A stretch of DNA of 64,000 bases. Source: Candidatus Pedobacter colombiensis (GTDB taxonomy: Bacteria > Bacteroidota > Bacteroidia > Sphingobacteriales > Sphingobacteriaceae). Where the stretch lies: the NCBI GenBank assembly GCA_029202485.1, contig CP119313.1, positions 4,712,001-4,776,000 on the forward strand. The letters are read 5' to 3'. The position numbers were made by a program, and so were the translations under genes. Numbering within the stretch: the stretch's first letter is position 1; every line of letters begins with the position of its first letter. Positions 27,849-36,924 of the stretch are shown piece after piece. The notes beneath the pieces were generated by a model that saw only the letters and a program-made list of their open reading frames with translations, had not been told where the DNA came from and did not search any database.

Positions 27849-29831
27849 TTATTTACGTTGAAATTCTGGAGAACCAATAATTACACCTACTACCTGTGCC
27901 AGCATAGTATTGTTACCGGCCGCATAAGTAATTTTATTTGCTTTTTTACCGAAACCTCTGTTGGCCACTTTAGCTTCTTGCTTATCGCTTTTATTCATGC
28001 TTTGCATATCAGTACCAGCCATCGTATCCATAGTTTGAGGTGGTGTTGTTTTTGCAGCTGCAGTTTCGACCTTGTTTACCAAATCCGGATTATTTAACAT
28101 AGGTTTTAGTCGCTTAACGGTTTCCTCAACATCACGTTCAGGCATGATCAGCTTACAGTAAATCAGCAATGCGGCATCAGCACTTTCCGGTTCATGATTG
28201 TTGTTTAGTGAAGCAAGGTTTATCTTAACTCCGGGAATCCGTTGGGTGGCCAGAGCCAGTCCAAAGTTCATTCTATTTAATAAAGATCCTGTATTGATCC
28301 AGTATTGTCCTTTATCTGGGAAACCGGTAGGCGCCTGATAATAATACATTCTTTGACCCATTTTATTGATCCAGGTATACAACTGGAACGGCTGTGTGAT
28401 CTCAGCATTTAAACTACGTACTGCGCTAATGGTAAGCTCGAAAGGAGATTTAGTTTTCTCCCTTAAGGATTCCTTACTCCAAAATTCTGGTGCAGAAACC
28501 ATGGTAATCATGACCTGTTTAATATCTCCATCTGTTTTAAGGAAGGTTTTAGCCATCTTATCGACCAATGACTGTGCGGGATTGTCATTTACAAACCTGG
28601 TGGCCAATTTTTTAGAAATAAATTTTGCAGTAGAAGGATGATGCGCTAACATAGTAAGCAGCTCTACCCCTTCATCATATCCATGGTTTGCAGGGAAACG
28701 TTTACCCAATACTATTTTTTCTCCATTGTCGTGACGTGTTGGCGTAAACAAGAAGTCGCCATCATGTACAAAGCCTCGCCTTTCCAACGTATTTTCATCC
28801 ACTTTATCGAATAGATTTTTTGCCACAGAACCATAGCCATTATCGCCCATAGGCGCAATAGTCCATCCGGTTAATACTCTCGCAGCTTGAGTTACATCGT
28901 TTTGAGTATACCCTCCATCTACGCCTAAAGTATGCAACTCCATCACCTCGCGGGCATAATTTTCATTTAGTCCACCCTGTTTCTTTTTCTCTTGTTGTTT
29001 TTTCAGGAATGCAGCGTTTGCAAAAGGTCGGACACCCTGGCGTTGATTCACTTGTCTAATACCTTCCATTGCCATGTTCCCATTATTGTTTGCGGTCGGA
29101 GTTCCACTACTCGAAAAATTATCCAGATACATCAACATGGCTGGGGATTTTGCTGTAGCTAGTAACAAGGTTTGAAACTTGCCAGTAACGTTAGGCCTGA
29201 TCACATCCCGCTCATAAGCCGGAATAAATGACGCACTTTGATTTTTTGTTAAAGAAACATTGAAATGATTAAACCAGAAATCGGTAAGCAATTCATGCAA
29301 TTGGTTATTGGTATAGGCTGCTCTAAGTATTTTTTGATTAAAAAACTGGCGGAAAAGCTCCTGTTGAGGCTTGTAGCCTTTCGACTCCATAAAGGTTTTT
29401 ACCTTTTCTTTGTATTCTTTTCCATCGGCCTTGTTTACAGAATCTTTATTGATTATACCCTCTTTAACAGCCATCCTTATAGCTAATCCCGGACGGGGGT
29501 ATTTATTTTCGACTTCTGTATTACTCAAATTAATATCATCATATTGACTCAAAGATCTATTTAGCTGCTCATCGTCGATCTTTCCATCCAACTGTTGCAA
29601 AAACCATTTTTCCAGCCCCATCTTAACCACCTCATCAATATCTTCTGCTTTTGCTCCATAAGTAAACCTACTCAAAAGATGTGCGGCTGCCTGTCGTTCA
29701 TCCAGTCCTGCTTGTTTATAGGGGAATGCGAATTTTACCGTAGCCAACTTTTCCTTTTGGAAGGCCGAGCATAATACAGTGATAAAAAACACAATTACAA
29801 ATGAATAGATAACTTTTGCCGGTGTTTTCAT
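27849..29831 (-). CDS. DUF1800 protein
   Basis: 660 aa with a signal/anchor segment (VIYSFVIVFFITVLCSAFQ). DUF1800 motifs: DERQAAAHLLSRFTYGAKAEDIDEVVKMG near the start, LTDFWFNHFNVS, ENYAREVMELHTLGVDGGYTQNDVTQAARVLTGWT in the centre, and FPDKGQYW late. A 70-residue insertion close to the C-terminus (about 590-640) is rich in Thr, Met, Lys and Ala and looks disordered. It is the first gene of the DUF1800-DUF1501-FGE unit. Biochemical function unknown. Confidence 0.92.
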   Translation of the reverse strand: MKTPAKVIYSFVIVFFITVLCSAFQKEKLATVKFAFPYKQAGLDERQAAAHLLSRFTYGAKAEDIDEVVKMGLEKWFLQQLDGKIDDEQLNRSLSQYDDINLSNTEVENKYPRPGLAIRMAVKEGIINKDSVNKADGKEYKEKVKTFMESKGYKPQQELFRQFFNQKILRAAYTNNQLHELLTDFWFNHFNVSLTKNQSASFIPAYERDVIRPNVTGKFQTLLLATAKSPAMLMYLDNFSSSGTPTANNNGNMAMEGIRQVNQRQGVRPFANAAFLKKQQEKKKQGGLNENYAREVMELHTLGVDGGYTQNDVTQAARVLTGWTIAPMGDNGYGSVAKNLFDKVDENTLERRGFVHDGDFLFTPTRHDNGEKIVLGKRFPANHGYDEGVELLTMLAHHPSTAKFISKKLATRFVNDNPAQSLVDKMAKTFLKTDGDIKQVMITMVSAPEFWSKESLREKTKSPFELTISAVRSLNAEITQPFQLYTWINKMGQRMYYYQAPTGFPDKGQYWINTGSLLNRMNFGLALATQRIPGVKINLASLNNNHEPESADAALLIYCKLIMPERDVEETVKRLKPMLNNPDLVNKVETAAAKTTPPQTMDTMAGTDMQSMNKSDKQEAKVANRGFGKKANKITYAAGNNTMLAQVVGVIIGSPEFQRK

Positions 29832-29854
29832 GCGATGTTATAATTTGATTATAA

Positions 29855-30013
29855 TACTATGACAATAGAAATCAAATAAGGTTTAAAGATATTGAAAAAG
29901 CCATCAAAAAAGGTAAAGGCAAAACAGAGCTAACTACTGTTAGAGGCAGACAACTTTGGGGTCGGTCCTCAGGGGTACCGAATCTATTTTCAAAAGAGAA
30001 ACTGACTAAATGA
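29855..30013 (+). other. Start-less open stretch ending in a terminator (possible gene remnant or small RNA)
   Basis: Within the 274-base spacer between divergent genes, a plus-strand frame of 52 codons without ATG reads FKDIEKAIKKGKGKTELTT, RGRQLWGRSSGVPNLF and stops at 30011, exactly where a T-tailed hairpin begins. I cannot name the sequence. It could be the 3' scrap of a lost gene that kept its terminator, or a non-coding transcript. No plus-strand gene lies between 25374 and here to need this terminator. Confidence 0.3.
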
Positions 30014-30034
30014 TTTCATTTGTCAGGTTTTTTT
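30002..30034 (+). terminator. Intrinsic terminator on the plus strand
   Basis: CTGAC (30002-30006) and AAATG (30008-30012) pair with CATTT (30017-30021) and GTCAG (30022-30026), one bulged T, 4-base loop, then a run of seven T from 30028. Lies between two divergent genes. Confidence 0.6.
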
Positions 30035-30105
30035 AATTTTTGAACTAACAATTTCTTTCCAATTGTTGTTTATATAATTTTGCTTCATCTTAACATTTTA
30101 TTTAT

Positions 30106-30987
30106 ATGAAGTTTGACTTGACTCCTATTGATATCGTTAATGACATCAACAAAACAGATTTTGAAAAATACTATCTGAATCCCCGTAAACCTCTCATCAT
30201 CAAAAACAGGTCTAAATCATGGCCCGCTTATGATAAATGGAATCTGGATTATATGAAAACAGTGGTCGGTGATCAAACTGTACCACTTTATGACAGCTCC
30301 AAAGCTGATCCCTCTAAACCAATTAATGCTTCTGCTGCAGAAATGAAGTTTGGAGATTATATTGAGCTGATTAAACATACACCGACAGACCTCCGTATAT
30401 TCCTTTTCGACCCAATTAAGCAAGCACCAAAATTATTGGAAGATTACAGGGCACCAAAAGATTTAATGGGTGGCTTTTTAGACAGCTATCCAAATATGTT
30501 TTTTGGCGGCAAGGGCTCTGTTACTTTTTTGCATTACGATATAGATATGGCTCATATTTTCCATACTCATTTTAATGGTCGTAAACATGTTATACTGTTC
30601 GAAAACAAATGGAAAGACCGCTTATATCAGATACCTTATGCTACCTATGCATTGGAAGATTATGATGTAGAGAAACCCGACTTCAATAAATATCCTGCTT
30701 TAAAAGGTGTTAAAGGGGTAGAAGCATTTCTTGAACATGGCGACACATTGTTTATGCCTACCGGATATTGGCATTGGATGAAATACCTGGACGGTTCATT
30801 TTCTATTAGTCTACGGGCATGGGACAAATCCTGGGTCGTAAAGGCTAAAAGCTTATACAACTTAACCCTTCAACGTAAGTTCGATGATTTTATGAAGGCC
30901 AATTTCAGAGAAAAATACATGAACTGGAAAGAAGAATTGGCCATTAAAAGAGCCAATCGTGCACTGGAACGAAACAAACCGGATTAA
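30106..30987 (+). CDS. JmjC/cupin_8-family Fe(II)/2-oxoglutarate oxygenase-like protein, copy 1
   Basis: 293 aa, no signal peptide. Opens FEKYYLNPRKPLIIKNRSKSWPAYDKW, the usual cupin_8 start. The double-stranded beta-helix carries FLHYDIDMAHIF with the HxD pair His143/Asp145 and FMPTGYWHWMKYLDG with His223, giving the 2-His-1-Asp iron triad; RKHVILF supplies the basic co-substrate strand. The family includes FIH-like asparaginyl and other protein or RNA hydroxylases. A TAATTTTG box (30075-30082) sits 23 bases upstream. A close paralogue follows 85 bases later. Target unknown. Confidence 0.88.
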   Translation: MKFDLTPIDIVNDINKTDFEKYYLNPRKPLIIKNRSKSWPAYDKWNLDYMKTVVGDQTVPLYDSSKADPSKPINASAAEMKFGDYIELIKHTPTDLRIFLFDPIKQAPKLLEDYRAPKDLMGGFLDSYPNMFFGGKGSVTFLHYDIDMAHIFHTHFNGRKHVILFENKWKDRLYQIPYATYALEDYDVEKPDFNKYPALKGVKGVEAFLEHGDTLFMPTGYWHWMKYLDGSFSISLRAWDKSWVVKAKSLYNLTLQRKFDDFMKANFREKYMNWKEELAIKRANRALERNKPD

Positions 30988-31072
30988 TAGGTCAAAAAAA
31001 ATCTCTAAGTTTGCTCTAAATAAGATCCGTAATTGGCATTAAGCCGCTCACAGGTATCTTATTATTAAATGT

Positions 31073-31954
31073 ATGAGCTTTATTTTAAAGCCGGTAGATA
31101 CCGTTGAAAGTATCAGCCCTGCTGATTTTAAAAAAAATTACCTGGATGCTGGTCGTCCTTTAATCATCAAAGGCTTAACCAAAACCTGGCCAGCCAGAGA
31201 AAAATGGACAACTGACTATCTGAAGCAAATAGCGGGGGATGTGAATGTTAGTCTAATGGACAATTCTAAAGCTGATCCATCTAAACCCATCAACGCTTCT
31301 GTTGCAGAAATGCGCTTTGGCGATTACCTGGACCTGATTAAGTCCAAACCAACAGAACTGCGTATCTTTTTCTTTAACCTGTTTAAGCATGTGCCTGGCT
31401 TGGTTGATGACATTGTTATTCCTAAAGATCTAATGGGAGGTTTTATTGAAAGCATGCCGGCCATGTTCTTTGGAGGTTCAAACTCTGTTACTTTTTTACA
31501 TTACGATATTGATCTGCCCCACCTTTTTCACACTCACTTTGGCGGTAGAAAACACATCATATTGTTCGACAACAAATGGAAAAAACGCCTGTACTGTATC
31601 CCTAATGCAACCTATGCGTTAGAAGATTATGACGTGGCCAATCCTGATTTTGAGAAATTTCCTGCCTTAAACGGTGTGGAAGGATATGAGGTATTCCTTG
31701 AACACGGTGACACTTTATTTATGCCAACGGGCATGTGGCATTGGATGAAATACCTGGATGGATCTTTCTCCCTGACACTTAGAGCCTGGGATGCCTCCTT
31801 AACCAGAAAAGCACAAAGCGTTTTTAACCTTGCCATTAAAGGAGGACTAGACAGTATGCTAAAAATGACCTTCAAAGCTCCTTACGCAAAATGGAGAGAA
31901 CGTTTAGCGGTTAAAAAAGCAGAAAGGGCATTAGCTGTGGGCGATCCAAAATAA
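31073..31954 (+). CDS. JmjC/cupin_8-family oxygenase-like protein, copy 2
   Basis: 293 aa, the same length as copy 1 and alignable end to end without gaps (both contain DNSKADPSKPINAS/DSSKADPSKPINAS, KDLMGGF, SVTFLHYDID, YALEDYDV, LEHGDTLFMPTG, WHWMKYLDGSFS). The iron ligands are retained (HYD and WHW). Many silent and conservative differences show an old tandem duplication rather than a recent one. The tail after residue 250 diverges most. Both copies are presumably cytoplasmic hydroxylases with related but distinct targets. Confidence 0.88.
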   Translation: MSFILKPVDTVESISPADFKKNYLDAGRPLIIKGLTKTWPAREKWTTDYLKQIAGDVNVSLMDNSKADPSKPINASVAEMRFGDYLDLIKSKPTELRIFFFNLFKHVPGLVDDIVIPKDLMGGFIESMPAMFFGGSNSVTFLHYDIDLPHLFHTHFGGRKHIILFDNKWKKRLYCIPNATYALEDYDVANPDFEKFPALNGVEGYEVFLEHGDTLFMPTGMWHWMKYLDGSFSLTLRAWDASLTRKAQSVFNLAIKGGLDSMLKMTFKAPYAKWRERLAVKKAERALAVGDPK

Positions 31955-32035
31955 TTAACCCCGGTATTTTTACAGCGGCATAACATTACTGATACCAGAA
32001 ACTTTTACCTTCGATAATTCGTTTATCTTGTGAAT

Positions 32036-33133
32036 ATGAGAGGGTACCATTTTTCTGACCATAAGCCAGATGACCTCCCCAAGGGGGGATTTGATGAGTT
32101 ACTAAAGCTATTTACCCAACTGCTCAATTATACGGCAGGCGATGCGGGTGACGCATTAACATGGATGAATGAACTGGACAAGCAATATAAACTTACCGGT
32201 AATGAGTATGGTATGGGGGATTTTATGGATGACCTCAAAGCCAAAGGTTACATCACAGAAACCCCGGCAAATGGAAATATCAGCATCACTGGAAAAACGG
32301 AACAAACCATCCGTAAGTCGGCCCTTGAAGAAATTTTCGGCCAACTAAAAAAGGCAGGAAGGGGAAATCACAACAGCAATATATCTGGTATTGGTGAAGA
32401 AAAGAATGCCGACAGAAGGGAATATACTTTCGGTGATAGTCTGGATCAAATAGATATGACAGCTTCGATCCACAATGCGCAGATCAATCATGGCATCGGC
32501 AACTTTACATTAACGGAACGGGATCTGGAAGTAGAAGAAAAGGATTACAAAACCCTTACTTCGACCGTACTGATGATCGACATTTCTCATTCTATGATCT
32601 TGTATGGTGAAGATAGAATAACGCCAGCCAAAAAGGTAGCCATGGCGCTTGCGGAATTGATTAGCACGCGTTACCCTAAAGATACCTTAGATATTGTAGT
32701 TTTTGGTAATGATGCCTGGCCTATTACGGTTAAGGATCTGACTTATCTACAGGTTGGGCCTTATCACACGAATACTTATGCAGGCCTGGAACTGGCTACC
32801 GACTTACTTCGCAGGCGTAAAACACATAATAAACAGATTTTTATGATCACTGATGGTAAGCCTACCTGTTTAAAAGAAAACGGGCGCTACTATAAAAACA
32901 GCATGGGACTGGACAGAAAGGTAATCAATAAAACCCTAAATATGGCTGCGCAATGTAAACGTCACGGCATACCCATTACAACCTTTATGATCGCTCAGGA
33001 TCCATACTTACAACAGTTTGTACGGGAATTTACACAAATAAATGGTGGAAGGGCATTTTATAGCTCTTTAACCGGATTAGGAGAGTATATTTTTGAGGAT
33101 TATATTAAAAACAGAAGAAAAACAGTAAGGTAA
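32036..33133 (+). CDS. VWA-domain protein (chelatase-D/CoxE-like partner of the adjacent AAA ATPase)
   Basis: About 365 aa, no signal peptide. The N-terminal 170 residues are helical and polar (GFDELLKLFTQLLNY, RKSALEEIFGQLKKAGRG). A von Willebrand A domain follows with MIDAS motif VLMIDISHSM (Asp-x-Ser-x-Ser), a threonine site in TNTYAGLELATDLLRR, and MITDGKPTC. VWA proteins of this kind act with MoxR/BchI-type AAA ATPases in metal insertion or protein remodelling, and one is encoded 100 bases downstream. Start: ATG 32036 preferred; a GTG two codons earlier (32030) is possible. Confidence 0.85.
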   Translation: MRGYHFSDHKPDDLPKGGFDELLKLFTQLLNYTAGDAGDALTWMNELDKQYKLTGNEYGMGDFMDDLKAKGYITETPANGNISITGKTEQTIRKSALEEIFGQLKKAGRGNHNSNISGIGEEKNADRREYTFGDSLDQIDMTASIHNAQINHGIGNFTLTERDLEVEEKDYKTLTSTVLMIDISHSMILYGEDRITPAKKVAMALAELISTRYPKDTLDIVVFGNDAWPITVKDLTYLQVGPYHTNTYAGLELATDLLRRRKTHNKQIFMITDGKPTCLKENGRYYKNSMGLDRKVINKTLNMAAQCKRHGIPITTFMIAQDPYLQQFVREFTQINGGRAFYSSLTGLGEYIFEDYIKNRRKTVR

Positions 33134-33233
33134 CGTAAAGATGAAAGAGCAAAGACTGCAACAACGACATAGAATTAGCCTCCCTGTCTTTAATCCTTGC
33201 TCCTTAATCTTTAATCCTAAAACAAAGACATAG

Positions 33234-34712
33234 ATGGATCACAACACGATAAAAACCCTTGGCGAGCTAAAAGCTTCCAAATACAAATCATTATCTGTAA
33301 AAGATGAGCTCCGTAAAAACCTGATCAAACAGCTTAAAAACAGATCAGAAGGATTTCAGGGTATTTTAGGATATAATGACACTGTGATACCCGAACTACA
33401 TACCGCCATTTTATCCCGCCATAATATCCTGTTACTTGGGTTACGTGGACAGGCAAAAACCCGTATTGCGCGCTTAATGGTTGATTTATTGGACGAATAT
33501 ATCCCTTATGTAAGTGGTAGCGAGATTTTTGATGACCCTCTTAATCCCATTTCATGGTATGCCAGGCACGAAATATTGATACATGGCGACAATACACCAA
33601 TTAGCTGGCAACACCGTTCTGAACGCTATACAGAAAAACTGGCAACACCAGACGTTACAGTAGCCGACCTGATTGGCGACATAGACCCTATTAAGGCTGC
33701 TACCTTAAAACTTACTTATAATGATGAGCGGGTGATCCATTTTGGATTGATACCAAGAGCACATCGTAGCATATTTGTAATTAATGAATTACCTGATCTT
33801 CAGGCTCGAATTCAAGTAGCATTGTTTAATATGTTGCAGGAGAAAGACATTCAAATTAGAGGATTCAAACTACGCCTGCCTCTTGATATTCAGTTTGTAT
33901 TTACCGCAAATCCTGAAGACTATACTAATCGTGGCTCTATTGTAACCCCATTAAAGGACCGTATCGAGAGTCAAATCCTTACTCATTACCCTAAAACAAT
34001 AGAAGTTGCAAGAGAGATTACCCGTCAGGAAACCAGGATAAGTCAGGAGCAACTAAAACAAGTTCATGCCGACGGACTGATCAGAGATGTTATTGAACAG
34101 GTAGCCATTGAAGCTAGAAAGAGTGAGTTTATTGATCAGAAATCCGGTGTTTCGGCAAGACTTACTATTGCTGCATTTGAGAACCTGATCAGTACTGCAG
34201 AGCGGAGAATGCTCCTTAATAGAGAAAAGACCGCTATTGTCCGCTTGTCAGATCTTACCGGCATCATTCCTGCCATAACAGGAAAAATAGAACTGGTTTA
34301 TGAAGGTGAACTGGAAGGTCCTACAAAAGTAGCCCACACACTTATTGGAAAAGCCATTAAAACGCTATTCCCACTTTATTTTCCAGACCCCGAGAAAGTT
34401 AAAAAGGGCAAGTCAGGCAATCCTTATGAAAAGGTTATAAATTGGTTTACTGAAGGAAATACATTGAATTTAGCTGATAACCTGAGTACTGCTCAATACC
34501 AAAAGGAGCTGATGGACGTTGATGGACTATATGAAGTAGCTCAGTTTTATCATCCAAAAGCATCTGAAAATCAAACGCTTTTACTGATGGAATTGATCCT
34601 GCATGGATTAGCCGAATACTCACAACTAAACAAAAAATATCTTGCAGGGGGCTTTGGTTTCTCCGATATGTTCGACAGTCTGTTTAACATTAATATGCAG
34701 GACGAGGACTAA
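33234..34712 (+). CDS. AAA+ ATPase of the magnesium-chelatase/MoxR type
   Basis: 492 aa. Walker A is LLLGLRGQAKTRIARL (Gly69, Gly72, Lys75, Thr76). The Walker B strand is SIFVINELPDLQARIQVALFNMLQEKDIQIRGF, where the usual Asp-Glu reads Asn-Glu, followed by sensor segment FVFTANPEDYTNRGSIVTPLKDRIESQI. The ELPDL...LLNxLQE layout is the BchI/chelatase clade. The C-terminal 130 residues are helical and close with AGGFGFSDMFDSLFN. It likely forms a hexameric ring working with the VWA protein upstream. Substrate unknown; there are no chlorophyll or cobalamin genes here. Confidence 0.87.
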   Translation: MDHNTIKTLGELKASKYKSLSVKDELRKNLIKQLKNRSEGFQGILGYNDTVIPELHTAILSRHNILLLGLRGQAKTRIARLMVDLLDEYIPYVSGSEIFDDPLNPISWYARHEILIHGDNTPISWQHRSERYTEKLATPDVTVADLIGDIDPIKAATLKLTYNDERVIHFGLIPRAHRSIFVINELPDLQARIQVALFNMLQEKDIQIRGFKLRLPLDIQFVFTANPEDYTNRGSIVTPLKDRIESQILTHYPKTIEVAREITRQETRISQEQLKQVHADGLIRDVIEQVAIEARKSEFIDQKSGVSARLTIAAFENLISTAERRMLLNREKTAIVRLSDLTGIIPAITGKIELVYEGELEGPTKVAHTLIGKAIKTLFPLYFPDPEKVKKGKSGNPYEKVINWFTEGNTLNLADNLSTAQYQKELMDVDGLYEVAQFYHPKASENQTLLLMELILHGLAEYSQLNKKYLAGGFGFSDMFDSLFNINMQDED

Positions 34713-34748
34713 CACTACAACAATTTTAATTAAATAACATACATAGCT

Positions 34749-36014
34749 ATGGGCCGATTACCCCTAATTATATTCTTATCCGTTTTTCTTTTAATATTTG
34801 ACTATTACTGCTACCGTGCTATATTATCCGTTTTTAAAAAATGGAAGCCGAGTACAAAAAAGCTATTTACTATACTTTGGTGGACTTATACCATTGGTCT
34901 GGTGCTAGGTGTTTTTGCAGGGATTTACTTGAACCTATACCTTACGATAAGGGCAGTTATTCTGGTGGCCTTCTTTTTAACGGTTGGTTGTAAATTAGTC
35001 ATGCTACCCTTCTTGCTGATAGATGACTTAAGAAGGGGCATTATTAAGCTTTTAAGACTATGCAGCAAGCAAAAACCTGCAGGCGTTGCACTACCCACTA
35101 CTCCAATAAGTAGAGCAGAACCTATCAGTCGCTCGGCTTTTATTGTTAAAGCAGGCATCCTTACGGCTGCAGTTCCACTGGCCTCATTAAGCTGGGGAAT
35201 TGTATCTGGTGCTTATGATTACAAGATAAAACGTAAAACTCTTATCCTGCCAAATTTGCCCAAAGCTTTTGATGGCATAAAAATGGGGCAGATTTCCGAC
35301 ATCCATTCCGGCAGCTTCTATAACCGTAAAGCGGTACTTGGTGGTGTTGAAATGTTACTAGGTGAAAAACCTGACTTTATTTTCTTTACGGGTGATCTGG
35401 TAAATGATATGGCCTCAGAAATGCGCGATTATCAGGATATTTTTTCGAAGGTAAAGGCCCCTCTAGGTGTATATTCGACGTTGGGTAATCACGACTATGG
35501 GGATTACCACTTTGGCAAAGCTCCGTCTCCTGCAAAGGCAAGAAACTTACAGGACGTAATAAAAACGCACAAACTGATAGGCTGGGATCTGCTGATGAAT
35601 GAGAACAGAAGGTTAAAGATTGATGGCGAAGAGATAGGTATTTTGGGTATAGAAAACTGGGGAATGGGCCGTTTTCCGAAATATGGACGGATGGACCTGG
35701 CGGTTAAGCACACTGACGATTTGCCGGTTAAACTACTCCTTTCTCATGATCCTTCTCATTGGCGCGGTCAGGTGCTTGAAAAATATCCACAAATAGACGC
35801 CATGTTTAGTGGTCATACCCATGGAATGCAATTTGGAGTTAGAACTGAACGTTTTCAATGGAGTCCTGTACAATATATTTATAAGGAATGGGCAGGCTTG
35901 TATCAGGAACAAAGACAACAGCTTTATGTAAATGTAGGCTATGGCTTTTTAGGCTATCCCGGAAGAGTTGGAATTCTACCGGAAATAACGATATTTGAAT
36001 TGAAGCGAGCTTAA
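34749..36014 (+). CDS. Membrane-anchored metallophosphoesterase (YkuE-like)
   Basis: 421 aa. Four N-terminal membrane spans (residues about 4-25, 38-60, 65-90, 130-150 including a hydrophobic SRSAFIVKAGILTAAVPLASLSW) precede a calcineurin-like domain. All metal motifs are present: ISDIHSG, FTGDLVND, STLGNHDYG, LLSHDPSH and GHTHGMQFG. Two-metal phosphodiesterase or phosphatase, active site probably facing the periplasm; lipid-linked phosphate compounds are typical substrates of the clade. 36 bases after the AAA gene and 19 before the UbiA-like gene, so likely in the same operon. Confidence 0.9.
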   Translation: MGRLPLIIFLSVFLLIFDYYCYRAILSVFKKWKPSTKKLFTILWWTYTIGLVLGVFAGIYLNLYLTIRAVILVAFFLTVGCKLVMLPFLLIDDLRRGIIKLLRLCSKQKPAGVALPTTPISRAEPISRSAFIVKAGILTAAVPLASLSWGIVSGAYDYKIKRKTLILPNLPKAFDGIKMGQISDIHSGSFYNRKAVLGGVEMLLGEKPDFIFFTGDLVNDMASEMRDYQDIFSKVKAPLGVYSTLGNHDYGDYHFGKAPSPAKARNLQDVIKTHKLIGWDLLMNENRRLKIDGEEIGILGIENWGMGRFPKYGRMDLAVKHTDDLPVKLLLSHDPSHWRGQVLEKYPQIDAMFSGHTHGMQFGVRTERFQWSPVQYIYKEWAGLYQEQRQQLYVNVGYGFLGYPGRVGILPEITIFELKRA

Positions 36015-36033
36015 TTCAAATTGATTGCCAAAC

Positions 36034-36924
36034 ATGATTAAAAAAGTGCTCTTGTCGATTCTAGACTTTTTGCTTTTCAGCAACTTGTTTATTGCAATTT
36101 GTGCCGTTGCCCAAGGGCTGGTGACTTACCATCTATTAAATGTGGCACCCGACAAGTATATCCTGGCAATTATATTCTTCGGTACGATCGGCGTCTATAA
36201 TTTTAGCATGCTGCTATCTAAACCAAAAAAACCGGAGAACTCTCCCTATATAAGGGTCCGATGGATATTCTCCCATCATAAACTAATCATATCCATTACC
36301 CTCATTTCGGTACTTTGTCTGATCCCCTTAGGTTTGCTTTACCTCAGTATTGAGGCCAAACTACTTATGATATTCACTGCAGTACTTGCCTTAGGATATA
36401 ATATCCCTTTTTTAACGCTAAACAATCAAAAAATAGGGTTGCGGAATATTCCAGGTGTCAAGCTATTTTTAATTGCGCTGATATGGTCCATAAGTTGCGT
36501 TCTACTCCCGGTCGTAGAACTGGAGCACAATTATCAGATCAACATTTCAACAGCAGAGAGCCTCCTGCTGGTTGCCAAACGTTTCCTGTTTATAGCAGCG
36601 ATTACCATTCCTTTCGACATCAGGGATTTATTTCAGGATAAACTTTATGCCTTAAAAACCATCCCTGTTGTGCTAGGCGAAAAAAAAGCATACATCTTTT
36701 GTCAGTTTTTACTGGCAGGCTACCTATTGTTGCTGTTGTTATTTAGACAAGCCTCTACTTCGGATATCATTGCATTAACCTTAACCCTGATACTTACAGG
36801 CTGGTTAATTTTCAAATCCAATATCAAAAAGAATGAATATTACTATTTCTTTTATCTGGATGGCACTATGCTATTGCAATATATTGTTCTGATACTAGCG
36901 GCTTGTCTTACAGCTTTGATTTAA
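36034..36924 (+). CDS. UbiA-like polytopic membrane protein with incomplete prenyltransferase motifs
   Basis: 297 aa with eight or nine hydrophobic spans. The second Asp-rich motif of UbiA prenyltransferases is present (PFDIRDLFQDK) and followed by the family-typical LKTIPVVLGEKKAY. The first motif (NDxxDxxxD) is absent: the corresponding loop reads GVYNFSMLLSKPKKPEN. It may therefore be a divergent or inactive prenyltransferase. Start ATG 36034 is preferred over TTG 36025. Its stop codon overlaps the convergent response-regulator stop (36921-36924). Confidence 0.65.
   Translation: MIKKVLLSILDFLLFSNLFIAICAVAQGLVTYHLLNVAPDKYILAIIFFGTIGVYNFSMLLSKPKKPENSPYIRVRWIFSHHKLIISITLISVLCLIPLGLLYLSIEAKLLMIFTAVLALGYNIPFLTLNNQKIGLRNIPGVKLFLIALIWSISCVLLPVVELEHNYQINISTAESLLLVAKRFLFIAAITIPFDIRDLFQDKLYALKTIPVVLGEKKAYIFCQFLLAGYLLLLLLFRQASTSDIIALTLTLILTGWLIFKSNIKKNEYYYFFYLDGTMLLQYIVLILAACLTALI

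Noticed and set aside
33134..33233. TCTTTAATCC-type short direct repeats before the AAA gene
   Set aside because: Only two or three imperfect copies of a low-complexity motif; too few for a CRISPR or a defined repeat family.
36921..36924. Overlapping convergent stop codons as a regulatory device
   Set aside because: A four-base tail overlap is common in compact genomes and needs no special function.
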